DNA from: Rhyacichthys aspro
Lineage: Eukaryota > Chordata > Actinopteri > Gobiiformes > Rhyacichthyidae
Assembly (NCBI GenBank): GCA_036850595.1
Contig: CM072152.1
Span: forward strand, 186,001 to 250,000
Direction of reading: 5' to 3'
DNA: 64,000 bases
Shown: one piece after another, positions 9,989 through 21,371 of the stretch
Layout: each line of letters starts with the position of its first letter
How positions within the stretch are numbered: position 1 is the stretch's first letter
Made by a program: the position numbers and the translations under genes
Notes under the pieces: generated by a model
What the model saw: the letters and a program-made list of their open reading frames with translations, nothing else
Told to the model about the DNA's origin: nothing
The model's database searches: none

Positions 9989-11179
9989 TGCACTTCATTA
10001 CTTCGCAACTGCCTTGCATCTCAACAGTCAACTACAGTGGACAGACTTGTCCCTGAGCCTGTCTGCCAGGGGACTTATTTTCAAACTATATAACATTATG
10101 CTGGATCTCCTCAGTGGTTGTACTCAAAAGGGCATGAGAGTGGGACCTGGGCCTCTGTTTAACAGAGGGGGACTGGACCTCAGCTCTCAGGCTGCTTTCA
10201 TTCTCCTCTCTTTGTGTGCGCCACCAATTAATCTAAGTTAAAGTTGCAGGGCAAAACTGTCCTCTATGTACCCCGAGGTCAGCCCATAATCCGAGGCCTC
10301 CCTTATGCATCTGCTCAGGTTTTATCATCGGTTGAACACCGACCCTCTCGTGGGCCTCTTTGGGGTCTTGGAGGAACACTCACACCTTAGCACTCACACC
10401 ATGAATTCTTTTAATCTGCACGTAATTTACTTTTTCATATTAAAATTAGTAGAAAGTAGGCCACTCTAAACTTCTCTTTATTAATACGATAGAAAATGCT
10501 ACAATAAATTAAACAATAAAATAGAAGCATTTTGCATTCCTTCAAAGATGAATGACTCTATAATAAATATAATTCAGTAGCAAAATTTAACAATAATTTT
10601 AACTGGTGCAGCCCTGGAGCAAAGCCCTGTGATTGGTTAAAAACACCCGAGACACTTAAATCCAGCCCTTTAAATCTGCGCCCACCCTAAGTCCTGCCTC
10701 TTTATAACTGTATCTCCACTATGATAATTGGGAAAAAAATGGCTTTTGACAAGCCTCTCAATGAGCTTCCGTCTGTGTTTGCACCTGTGTTGAAATCAGA
10801 AAGATACAGCCCCAGATGTTTGCTAAAGGAGTGTGCCATTGTTCAGACTTTAACAATGTGGAGTTCTGATCCATGTCCCCTGTTCAGATTGGAAACGTAG
10901 ATGGTAAAAAAGACTACTATGATTCAGTAAATTAAGTTCAGTGTAGTTTAATAACAGATCACATATAAAGTTACATGGCCATGGGCTGTCATACAGCATA
11001 AGTGTCTCCCTGTAATCGAGCTCTCCACTACCAGTGCAACAATGTTTTATATCTCTAAACTCTGAGTCATGATTGGTCAGTCTTCATCTGGTGTTGTGCA
11101 TTTGTTATTGGTTGGACAGCCTTTTTCTTCTAGTACAGTCAGTGAGACCTTGACTGTCTTTATGCTATCCTAAAATATG
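9989..11179. other. cadps intron, no gene seen
   Basis: AT-rich intronic sequence. A slightly GC-richer patch at 10020-10240 gives a 75-codon plus-strand ORF with no recognisable domain and no splice context. I see no supported gene or repeat boundary. Confidence 0.5.
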
Positions 11180-12330
11180 AAATTTGCATATTTGTCATGC
11201 TTTAATGTTTCAGATCATCAAACAAATTTAAATATTGGACAAAGATAACTCAAGTAAACACAATGTGCTCTTTTTTCTTTGTTTTAAGTGATGATTTTAT
11301 TTTTTAAGGGAAAGAAACTACCTGCACGTACTTAGCTGTATGTGAAAAAGTAATTGAAAAAGTAATTGCTAACAACTGGTTCTGCCACCCTCAGCACCAA
11401 CAACTGCTGTCAAGTGTTTAAGATATACTGGCTTACTTGCTGATGTGTTTTTGATCAGTGTCCTAATGCAGAAGCGCTTCAGCTTGAGGTCATGAACTGA
11501 TGGCCGGACATTCTCCTTAAGGATTTTTTTTTTTTTGGTAAAGAGCAGAATTCATGGTTCCATCAATCACAGCAAGTTGTCCAGGTCCTGAAGTAGCAAA
11601 GCAGCCCCAGACCATCACATTATCCCTATCATATTAGACTGTTGGAATGCTGTTACTTTTATGAGACATATACACACCAAATAGTTCAGCTTTTGTCTAG
11701 TCAGTCCACAGAATGTTTTCCTAAAAGTCTTGGGGATCATCAAGATGTTTTTTGGCAAAAGTGAGACAAGCTTTTATGTTCTTTTTGGTCAGTAGTGGTT
11801 TTCGCCTTGGTAGTCTGTCATGGACGCCATGTTTGCCCTGTCTCTTTCTTATGGTTTAGTTATGAACACACCATAACTGAATCAAATGAGGCCTGCAGTT
11901 CTTTAGATGTTGTTGTGAGTTCTTTTATTACCGTTTAGATGAGACATCACTGCGCTCTTGGGGTAATTTGGTAAGCCGGCCACTCCTGGGAAGGTTCACC
12001 ACTGTTTCACATTTTCTCCATTTGTGGATAATGGCTGTCAATATGGTTGGCTGGAGTACCAGATGAAATTGCTCTGTAACCCTTTCCAGACTGATAACTG
12101 TCAATTACTTTGTTTCTCATCTGTTCCTGAATTTCTTTGGATTGTGGCTTGATGTCTTGATTTTTTAGATCATTTGGCCTACTTCAATTTGTCAGACAGG
12201 TTAAATTTGAGTGATTTCTTGATTTGACAGGACTGGTAGCAGTCAGGCCTGCGTGGGGCTAGTGAAATTTAACTTAGCTTTCCAAAAAAATGTGATTAAT
12301 CACACTTAATTCGTGATTTAACAAGGCAAT
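11180..12330 (-). mobile_element. Tc1-like transposon remnant
   Basis: Read on the minus strand the element encodes Tc1 transposase fragments: KEIQEQMRNKVIDSYQSGKG near 12150-12080 (N-terminal helix-turn-helix), LWTD near 11710, and MVWGCFATSGPGQLAVIDG near 11620-11560. Frames are broken and at least one stop (TAG after LWTD) is visible. The left part (about 11190-11310) matches the element end at 39518-39660, including the shared run atcatcaaacaaatttaaat. Confidence 0.8.
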
Positions 12331-13711
12331 TACTTGTTCATATAGGGCCATGTAGATTCAGATTTTCATTAATAAATCAAATAAAATAAAAACTGCATTT
12401 TGTGTTTACTTTACTTTACTAGTTATCTATGTCTAATATTTAAATTAGTTTGATCTGAAACAGTGTGACAAATGTGCAAAACAATTCAATTTCTACTACT
12501 CATATTTATATTGTTTTAGTTATTTTACTGTATTGTGAATATTATGTTTTTTTTCCCATGTATTCAGTTTTTTTTTTCAAAATAATTTGCAATGTAAAAT
12601 GGGTCTGTGTGATTCTGTCTGTGTGATTACTTCATATATTCATAAAAAAAAAAACATTTAAAAGAGGACTTCTTTTAGAACATTAAAATTGGCACTTGGT
12701 CAATTTTAACCTGTGAACATTGTTGTCCCTTACATTTGAACATAACAGGAGGATAAATAATCTACATTATATTCAATTAATACAGCAACTACTGCCATAT
12801 ATTGAACTGTTTATACAAGCTTTAACATATGATACAGCTATAGTGATGTTTCTTATTTAATTAACCTATTTTAATTTCTGAGGCACTGAAATGTTTTGAG
12901 TGTTCACTGACTCTTGTAACAGCTATACAGACTGGAAACTATTTTCAGCAAACAATAACAGTGTTGGCAAAATTAAGCCAGTACCAAAGTGACAGGTTGG
13001 TAACCTTTCACTCTTGCCTTTGGCGTACACAATCAGTCGAATTCCATAGCCTGTTTACCATTTATAAACAGTCCAATCCCTGGCCATGACATGAAATAGA
13101 ACTTCCAAGTCCAAAAAAACAAGCTAATAAATAGACAGTGGTTCCATTGACCTGTCATGTTTTGTGTTTAACATGAACATATGCACACATTCCATTACCT
13201 GACCTCTGACAATATGCATGATAGGTGTGTTGTATGAGTATGTAGTTTTTGATATAGTTCCACACCTCACTGCTGCCAAATGTTGGTAAAAATTACCATG
13301 TTTTCAACACAGTGCTTGCTTCTGATTTGTTACCTCTTTCCATATAGTTTTCTCGTGTAAATGCTCATGCTGAATGTGATGTTGTGCTGCACGGCTTTAG
13401 GATCCACATAAACAGTATCACATCATAGCATATGACTATTTTCTTTCACACATTCATACATTTTCTTTCCTTTAATGGACTTTTCAATATCCCTTTTTGA
13501 CATTTCTTGCATTTATTCAACCCCTATAAAAACTTAAAAAGCTTCCTGGACAAGTGTTGAGAATTATCAATTGTGCTAAATCACTATTGTGTCTATTGTG
13601 TCCATGAATGCTGTCTAAAGCACACACACACACACACTGCTCACTTCAAACGACCAAATTGGACAAATATTTTTTTGTTAATCCATGTGTGTTTTGTGTG
13701 GCTATACGCAG
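12331..13711. other. cadps intron, no gene seen
   Basis: AT-rich intron leading to the first visible cadps exon. It contains only a short (CA)n tract at about 13620-13638. I see no gene or repeat boundary that I can support. Confidence 0.5.
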
Positions 13712-13823
13712 GTGGGGCACCCAGGGGGACTTCACCACCACTCAGCCCCTGCCAGCGGTGAAAGTAAAGCTGTTCACTGAGAGCACCGGAGTGTTGGCTC
13801 TGGAGGACAAGGAGCTGGGCCGG
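13712..13823 (+). CDS. cadps: cadps exon: distal C2 domain
   Basis: The exon follows the acceptor acgcag and ends before gtatga. Its first base completes a codon from an unseen upstream exon (phase 2), then 37 codons follow, from WGTQGDFTTT to LEDKELGR. This is the second half of the C2 domain of CAPS, a membrane or Ca2+-binding beta-sandwich module. The motif VKVKLFTESTGVLALEDKE is near-invariant in the family as I recall it. The preceding exon is not in the 13.7 kb to the left. A (CA)n tract lies about 75 bp upstream of the acceptor. Confidence 0.95.
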
Positions 13824-13900
13824 GTATGAGTAGCACACTGTAGTCCCAGTGTCTCCATGTCATCAGTGCATCACTGCTCTGTGTGTCTGTGTGTTCTCAG

Positions 13901-14040
13901 GTGATACTGCACCCCACGCCCAACAGTCCCAAACAATCTGAGCTCCACAGGATGAGCATGTCTAAAGGCTGCTCTGACACTGACCTGAGGATCAGATTGG
14001 CTGTCCGCATGGACAAGCCCCAGAACATGAAGCACTCTGG
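13901..14040 (+). CDS. cadps: cadps exon: C2 end to PH start
   Basis: The acceptor is gttctcag and the donor gtaagt. The exon is 140 nt, starts in phase 0 and ends in phase 2. It encodes VILHPTPNSPKQSELHRM through RLAVRMDKPQNMKHSG, covering the end of C2 and the first strand of the PH domain (MKHSGYLWAIGK across the next junction). The intron before it is only 77 nt. The central part, MSMSKGCSDTDLRI, is the more variable linker of the family. Confidence 0.95.
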
Positions 14041-15544
14041 GTAAGTGACTCTGTCCCAAAATAAATGTCCTTAACTGCCCTTCAATGGACTGGAATTGAG
14101 AATGAAAATGCTTAAAATGGCAATTTTTAGTAACCTTGCGCTGCAGCTGGAATCTCGTGAGAATTGGGAGTTTCCAAACTTGCTTAATCTCTCTTGTATC
14201 GCACCAAGCAAACTGCTTCAGTCAATGAACCATGGCCTCACCGGACTCTTGGGACCAATGTTGTGGCAGCATGAACAGGAAGAGGCGGGTTTTTAATTTG
14301 ACGAAAGCAACTAGCCTTTCCTCAACATGGCTACGCCGAAAGACGTTAGTGTTGATGGTGCTATCAAATCAGTTTCATCAGAAGTATTTCTTACTCACAA
14401 AGAGTGGCATGTCATATCGTTGCTATGATTGGCTAAAGAAACCTCATGGTAGGCGGATACTAGTCGGTGCTTCATCCACTCAACTACCAAGTTTTCAACA
14501 GAAGGCGCCTCCCTTTTGCAAACACTTCCAACTGGAGCCTTCCCAGATGGTACTGCGAAATAGACTATGTTCTGTAGGGAAGTTCTATCTGGCGGAGTCA
14601 GGTTACATTTTACATTAACTCCAAAAACATTTATTTTGTAAAATAAAGCTAGTGTGTTCTTTGTTACATTTCTGTTACATTTAAGAGGAGCAGAAGAGTG
14701 CTAAAATACATTCCAGTTATTTTTCTGTTTTGAGATAGGAAAGGAGCCACTACTCAAATCCCTCTAATACATCAAAGCAAATGTTTTTCTTGTTATGGCA
14801 GCAGTTCGTGTAGTGTATTGGCATGTATACCTCAAACTTTATTTACTGACAGGCATTGTGTTCATGAAATCACCCACAAAGACTTGAAGTGTTTACTGAG
14901 CCTGCTTCACCTGACCAACCCTCAGTCCTGACATCTGTGTTCCATTTTCCGAAATATTATCAGTCAGTAATGTAGTAGAGCTACTCATGCTATAGATGTC
15001 TCCCATGAAGAGGCCATTGTATTTGATTTGTACCCTGACCATAAGTCAAACCTAAACCAGTCAAAGGTTTTGTATGTTTGTAGTTTGAACAAAGCATTTT
15101 TATGTTATTCTGAAATGTATTATGGGCAAAGCCAACACACGTTTTCCACCTCCTAGTATAACCATAGAATTACTAACTGTAATCAAATACATAATACAGA
15201 AAAAGAGTTTGCGTCTTTCTTGAATTTAAACTATGACAATGTTTTAACACTTTTAACTGACTATTGTAAAATAGGGATAAATCAAGCTAAGTCTGCTAAA
15301 TCACCAGCAGGGGTCAGCGTAGGCACATATATTACACACATACACCTCCTCAAGACATCTGCCACTTATGGAAAATTATCAAAACATTTATTTGATAAAT
15401 ATAATTCATCATATGCATGTAATCAGCCCATGGACATAATGTCTGTTTTTAAATGTAATTGAAGTATAAAAGTAAAAGTACTAATCAATATAAAATTTAT
15501 TTAATGAATTAATAAAAAAAGGTTGGTTGAATAATAATTAGGAA
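14041..15544. other. cadps intron; possible old repeat at 14090-14620
   Basis: 14090-14620 is GC-richer than its surroundings and reads like a dispersed repeat (overlapping 66- and 128-codon plus-strand ORFs with no recognisable domain). No terminal repeats were found. The rest is AT-rich intron without a supported feature. Confidence 0.35.
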
Positions 15545-15830
15545 TAGTTTTCTTTATAGCAGAGTGGTTAGTGCTCCTGCTTCACAGCAAGAAGGTCATG
15601 AGTTCAAACCCCAGCTGACTCAGCAACTTGGCTGACTGTGGCCGACTCAAAACATTGTTGGGTAACTCTGGTCTTTCTGTGAGGAGTCTGCATGTCCTCC
15701 CTGTGTTACCGTGGGTTCTCTCCAAGTTCTCCGGCTTCCTCCCACAGCCCAAAGACATGTATGTGTAGGTCAATTGGCAACTCTAAAGTATCCCTAGTGA
15801 ATGTGAGAGTTAATAGTTGTCTGTCCATCT
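15545..15830 (+). repeat. tRNA-related SINE-like repeat
   Basis: gcagagtggttagtgctcct, followed downstream by ggtcatgagttcaaacccc, has the spacing and wording of RNA polymerase III A and B boxes. A fish-wide body (ctccggcttcctcccacag, caaagacatg, caattggcaactctaaagta) follows. The tail matches 6790-6830. The exact family name is not known to me. Confidence 0.6.
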
Positions 15831-17212
15831 CATAGAAAAGGAATGTATTTTTGTTGTAGCTCATATGAGTAAAAGTAGTGCTCCTTAATCAGTCTGATCC
15901 ATGCCATGTTTCCATTTCGGTGAGTAATGATGCATGTTATGGTGAAAAGCTCTGCTCATCCTCCACATTTCTCCAAACAGGGAGGCTTCGACTGGGCTTT
16001 GGCATGTTTAGAGTATCTTTTATGACTTAGGTGACTGAAGACCTTATTAAATCACTATGAAAATACTTAAGGTGAAGTTCACCTCTATGTGTCTGCTTAA
16101 TAGTTTGACAGATCAGAAGAAAGAAAAGAAAATCTACTCATATGATGCTGCGTTTCAAGTGTACTCCATGAAACTCAGCACTATAGTTTTAGAACATACA
16201 TACATAAAAGTTCAGATCTGCATTACATTCCACCACTGGTTAATGCCATTGCAGAATTGCTTTTAACTTTTAAGAGTTTTGGTTGTTTTTCACCAGTTAC
16301 CCTGTTTCTTATTTATCTTATTATTATTATGAAAACAACCACAGTCTCCATGGAGTCTGTGTGCAGTCTCATTGTCATTACACATTTCTTGAAATCATCA
16401 TTTATCAGTCATGAACCAGTCAGTTTAAAAACGCCATGGTTCAACCTATTTTGAAGGAAATCTAAAATTCCTCTCAAAATCTTTTAAACACCTCTGTTTT
16501 GAACAACTTTAGCTACAGTTTGAGAAAGCTTTAGATAACATTGCAAATGGATTTTAACCTTGGTGACTAAAAATCGCACTGTTGAGAAACTATAAAACTT
16601 TTAAAACTTTAGCTACTGACAGAGGAGAGGAAGGGCCATTTGAATTCTTTCAGACTTCATCTTTTGGACACTGCTCTTAATCTGGTGATTCTTACTGGTC
16701 AGAAAGAACCTATTGCCTGTGGTGTAGCACAGGCTTCCCTGTAGTTCTACTTTAGGTATTAGGTAATTCTTACTGGAATTAGGTGACAACATCATATCCA
16801 TACTGGTCTAGCCTCCTCTGGTGCCCTGTAATTTTTTGAATTAATTTTAAGATTTGACTAATCACTTTTAAGTTGTTTTAGTCCTTGTGCCTAACTACAT
16901 TACAGATGTATAAACTCCACACAGCCTTAGATCCTTAGGTCCCTGTGAGCTGTTCCAAAGTTGAGGCTGAAGATACCCTCACCCTGACGTGATAAGGCTG
17001 GCAGAATGTCAGTTTTATAGACTGGACTTTTTATGATATCTATATATTTATTCCTCTCTTTTAATCCACTCCACTTTTTTATTAGTACTCCACTTTCCTG
17101 TGCCTGTACTGTAGAACTCTTTTATACTTTTATCTTCTTTTTTTCAATGTTTGTAAACCTCGGTGCTATGTAAAGATGATTATGATTATGATGATGTGTT
17201 CTGATGTGGCAG
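15831..17212. other. cadps intron, no gene seen
   Basis: AT-rich intron. ORFs of 60-70 codons at 16057-16454 and 16613-16801 have no domain or splice context. A pyrimidine-rich stretch near 17090-17150 leads toward the PH-domain exon at 17213. Confidence 0.5.
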
Positions 17213-17279
17213 GTACTTGTGGGCCATTGGTAAAAACGTGTGGAAGAGGTGGAAGAGGCGCTTCTTTGTTTTGGTCCAG
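17213..17279 (+). CDS. cadps: cadps exon: PH domain, strands 1-2
   Basis: The exon follows the acceptor atgtggcag and ends before gtgggc. It is 67 nt. The first G completes a glycine codon, and 22 codons follow: YLWAIGKNVW then KRWKRRFFVLVQ. This is the PH-domain beta1-beta2 hairpin, whose Lys/Arg cluster (KRWKRR) is the expected acidic-phospholipid contact. The usual vertebrate sequence, as I remember it, is WKKRFF, so one conservative Lys-to-Arg change is present. A TA-flanked MITE begins 127 bp downstream. Confidence 0.96.
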
Positions 17280-17406
17280 GTGGGCTACTCTACACCACAT
17301 GCACTTGAGCTCACAGCACATTTCAGAAAAACACTCAGAACTTCTCAGATTTATTCGATACTTTATTGAATTCTTCTCACCTTTGCAAATTATTCTCCAA
17401 CTATTA

Positions 17407-18168
17407 CCGTATTTCCCGGACTATAAGCCGCTACTTTTTCCCCACGCTTTGAACCATGCGGCTTATACAGAGATGCGGCTTTTCTTTGAATTTTTCTTCA
17501 GCCCTCAGGGGGGCGCTCTAGCAGGAAGTGCAAAAACGAGACAAACGAGGCAGCGGTAGTCGGTACAAACAAGAAAGCGCCAGTGTTTATTCTTAGCACA
17601 TGCAACCCAAGACGCACAACAGCAAAATACTAAAAAAATAATATTTTAACACCCTCACCCCCTCATAATGTAAAACAAATGAAGTGACAGTGGTTTGGTG
17701 TTCAGTAGTTTCAGTGCTCAGGAGGAAGATGAATAGTGACTTGTGGTATCAGTGCACGGGAGAATGAAGCGACTTTAATAGTTGCGCAGTTGTGCTTTAA
17801 CAGTGCGCAGGAAGAAAAAGTGACAGTGGTTTGGTGTTCAGTGGTTTCAGTACGCAGGAGGAAGAAAAATAAAGCAACTTGGTCTTAGTGCACAGGAGGA
17901 AGATGAATAAAACCATCAATGACTTTTCTGTTTTGTTTGATCAGCACTTTTACTGCCGTGTTACAGGCACCGTTCGGAAACAATCAGTTCAGGTATATGA
18001 ATAAACACTTATGGTACAAAATTTTTCAATGTAAATATCTTATTTCTCAGCCTGGATATCGGCGGCTTATAGTCCGGTGCGGCTTATATGTGACAAAATA
18101 TATATTTCTTTTAAATTTTAGTGGGTACGGCTTATATTTAGGTGTGCTCTATAGTCCGGAAAATACGG
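17407..18168. mobile_element. MITE with TA target duplication
   Basis: The left end CCGTATTTCCCGGACTATAA and the right end TATAGTCCGGAAAATACGG (inverted) form a near-perfect terminal inverted repeat of about 20 bp. TA lies at both borders (17405-17406, 18169-18170). The length is 762 bp with no transposase. A second inner pair (gcggcttatag / tggtgcggcttatat type) and internal repeated blocks of gtgacagtggtttggtgttc (17686 and 17819) are visible. TA duplication suggests mobilisation by a Tc1/mariner or pogo-type transposase. Confidence 0.8.
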
Positions 18169-18170
18169 TA

Positions 18171-20714
18171 TTTGTCAAATGCAAAGAGTCAATAGCAATT
18201 AGTATATTTCATTTTACAAATAATTCTAGAGCTAGGGTAGAGGGCCCTGTGTTCTCTCGTGTTATGAGGAGAGGATGATGCACCAATCCAATACTTCTCT
18301 CGATCCAGACAAAAAAGCAGGATCGGATACAGGTCATTGGAATAAATACATAAATCTACTTTATGTAACTCTACGTCTGTGGCGCATACACTGTCATGTC
18401 TTGGAGGAAGATGACAAGATGGAGCGAGTCAAATCAGCGGTGTGGAGATTTACTTTTATTAAAAACTACTCAATTGTTATTGAGGACAACGAGTCGCACG
18501 TCTTGCACCCGCCGTCTCTCTGTCTCTCAGACAGAGACAGCAGCGGCGCAGGGAGAACGCACTCTCACTCCTAGAGCAGAGGGCGCTGCACGCTCACACC
18601 AGCATAGCAGTGTCAACTGAAGTGTGAATAGGAATATAAGAGCGCAATATGTCCACCCGCTTTGTCCACAGTTGTTATTAACTGTTTTTCAGACTGCAGC
18701 TTCTTGTTGGCAGTGAGCTAAATGAAAGCTAACTGTTTGTAAGTTATACTTTATCCGAGTTTCACAGCCTCCATTTGAGCATTTCCACTGAGAGTCTACT
18801 GAAGATGTTTTCTTGATGAAATATCACCCAGACATTATGGCCTTACAGTAGTCTACAGTACAGTGAAAGTTTTAGTGTTTGCCTACTATTTGCACTACAG
18901 GCAGGAATTAAATAAAAATGTATATATGAGGGTGATGAACATGATTCAGATTTATTATGGTTGTTTTTATTTTATTGCATTACTGTTTTTTGTTTGTTTA
19001 TTTTCAATCAATCTAGTGACGTATTTCAGCCGCCACAAACTCTCACAAACTCTGCCAATGGATATATATTAAAATACCAGTTGTATCAGTTCTAAAAAAG
19101 CTGGATCAGTGCATCCCTACTCAGGATCATTAGTAATATGAATTAAAAACATAAACCCATAAACCAATGGAACTATATGAAAAAAAAAAAAATTCAAATG
19201 ATTATAATGATGATGATTATAAAAATAAACACAAGATTTTGAATGTTAACTTCACATATTTTCTTTATGTGGTATTTACCCGTGGCCTTTATGGACGGGC
19301 CAAAATTTAAAAATAAAAATGGTATTATTGATTTGTTCCTGAAATTTTGGTGACATTTTAGGGGAAATTTTCTCCTCACTTCCTGACAGCTCTGTTGTGT
19401 TCTGAAATGGGAGTTTAGCTGGAGGTTTCACATACCAACAGTTTCAAAATGAATGTGGCCATAATGATCATCTGTGTAATTGCTTTATTGTTAGAAGCAC
19501 ATCATGGATTTGTGTTCATCTGTTTGAAAACAATTTCATTAATTTTGTGCATTATTAAATTATATTTGTTTTTCTTTTATTAAATGTGTTGGCACTACAC
19601 TTTGTATGGAACATCTGAGACAGACAACACCGCAAGTCTGTCCCTCAGCTACAGTATAGTGTGTGTGGAGATGTAGCCAAGCTGTCAGTAGAATGATGGA
19701 GAGAGCAGGCAGGCTTTTGTCAGGAGGTGGGGTGTGGGGGGTTGCTGTTCTTTAAAAGGTGGGCGGCTGGCGGTGAGGGAGGGGGCATGTCCCTGCTCCA
19801 TTGGGAAGGATATGTCTCAGAGCTACAAGTTGACAGGGGATTGACAAAGTAGAGTGAACACTAGCTGGCCTAACACTTGCAGCTAGAAAAGCCTGAGCGC
19901 CGCCAACTTGAAGCCTCTTACTTGCTCGCAGCTAAATATATAGCAAGTGACAAACACCGGTCAATAGACTGTGCACTGATGTTTGTTTTTGTGGCTGTCT
20001 TGAGAGGACAGGCTGCTGTGTGTATTGGGCATGTACTTTTGATGCCATATCAGTGGAACTGTGGTTGTGTGTGTGTGTGTGGGGGGGGTACGGGGACTGC
20101 ATGCGGTTTCTCTTTTGCATTTTCTGTTTGACCTGTTTGTATAATGTGTGTGTCTACGGAGGAAACATACATGTGTTTGAGGGCATAGACAGATGTACTC
20201 CAGACAAAGAAGGATGGAGTTTATCTAAAACAAAGAGTTTAATCCTTTGATAAAAAACGTGGGTCAAAAAAACCCCAGAGAGGTTTTCTTTTACAATATC
20301 TTTATAATTATAATTTGATGTTATTTTATATGCTACATTCCTCATTCCATCATTCAATTTTTTAACTAACCTTAACTGTAGTCTTCAGATACACTTTAAA
20401 GGCGAGGATAACTATATCTGTAAATGTCATTCCTCAGGATAATCCTTGTACATTTTAAGGTGGGCTACATTTTTGTATACATTTTCTGAGACAAATGTTA
20501 AAGAACAACACAACTTTCATAAACAGTATGATCAGATTTTTTAACATGTTCACAAGAAGGCTGTTTTTACATTGATCATCAAACTGGATCATTGTAATTT
20601 ATCACAATCTGGCCAACAATACTAAGTCATTTCACTGTGTGTGTATATACGTGTGTGAGGCCTACTTGTGTGCTATTTATTGTGTATGTAGTATGTATTA
20701 ATTAAAATGGACTA
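18171..20714. other. cadps intron; possible hAT-like MITE fragments
   Basis: gatgatgcaccaatccaata near 18274 and, inverted, ggatcagtgcatccctac near 19103 resemble the two ends of a dispersed fish MITE. The interior (18396-18620) is GC-richer and contains a CT-rich hairpin-like ctctctgtctctcagacaga. Boundaries and duplications could not be fixed. The remainder is AT-rich intron with a short (GT)n tract at 20065-20085. Confidence 0.35.
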
Positions 20715-21369
20715 CAGTGGTCCCTCGCTATAACACGGTTCACCTTTCGCGGCCTCACTGTTTCGCAGATTTCTTTAGTGCAATTTTGCATGCTTTTTTT
20801 TTTTTTACAGCGTATGAACGCGCATTGTGTTCTGCGTCCTGATTGGCTAAGGGAGAACTGTGTATTGTGTTCTGCGTCCTGATTGGCTAAGGTAGAACTC
20901 GCACATTGTGTTCTGTGTCCTGATTGGCTAAGGGACTGTAGACCATTGTCAATCAATCTACTTCGTGCCGTGTCTCCTGTACAGTACAGAATGCGCTCGG
21001 CTTGCCAAATTTACATAAATGTTCAATCGCTAGCAGTGTGACTCTGAAGTGCTGTATGTTTGCAAGTTTTCTCCCCAACAAAACCCACAATGTCGACGAA
21101 ACGTTCTGCACCGACAAAGACACCTGCGGTCGCACCCAAAAGGCAGAGGAAGATGCTAAGTTTTGAACTTTGAGAGTGTTTAAACAAGAGAGAAATGTGA
21201 GAAAATGTTAATACCTGTCTGAGAAAAGTGTATAAAGTGTGTGGTGAGGGGTTTTACAGCCTTAAAACATATATAATAATTGTAAAAAATAAAGCTGACT
21301 ACTTGGTGGATTTCGCCTATTGCGGGTTAATTTTGGAACGTAACCCCCGTGATAAACGAGGGACCACTG
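20715..21369 (+). mobile_element. pogo/Tigger-type non-autonomous element, copy 1
   Basis: The ends CAGTGGTCCCTCGC and GAGGGACCACTG are inverted, with TA at each side (20713-20714, 21370-21371). These are the ends expected for pogo/Tigger elements. The 655-bp body holds three roughly 40-bp tandem units (near 20815-20935) each with GATTGGCTAA (an inverted CCAAT box), followed by a 27-codon ORF starting at 21090. A poly(A)-signal-like AATAAA at about 21288 closes it. Confidence 0.85.
21090..21173 (+). pseudogene. pogo transposase N-terminal stub
   Basis: A 27-codon ORF from ATG in the pogo element begins MSTKRSAPTK and ends KRQRKMLSFEL, then stops. The basic start and the MLSFEL segment look like the first residues of a Tigger/pogo transposase just before its CENP-B-type DNA-binding helix. 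The rest of the transposase has been deleted. It is unlikely to be functional. Confidence 0.6.
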
Positions 21370-21371
21370 TA

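Noticed and set aside
10014..10241. 75-codon plus-strand ORF next to the hAT element
   Set aside because: No domain, no splice context, codon pattern not coding-like.
14232..14618. 128-codon plus-strand ORF
   Set aside because: Located in what looks like a dispersed repeat, no recognisable domain and no compatible splice sites joining it to cadps.
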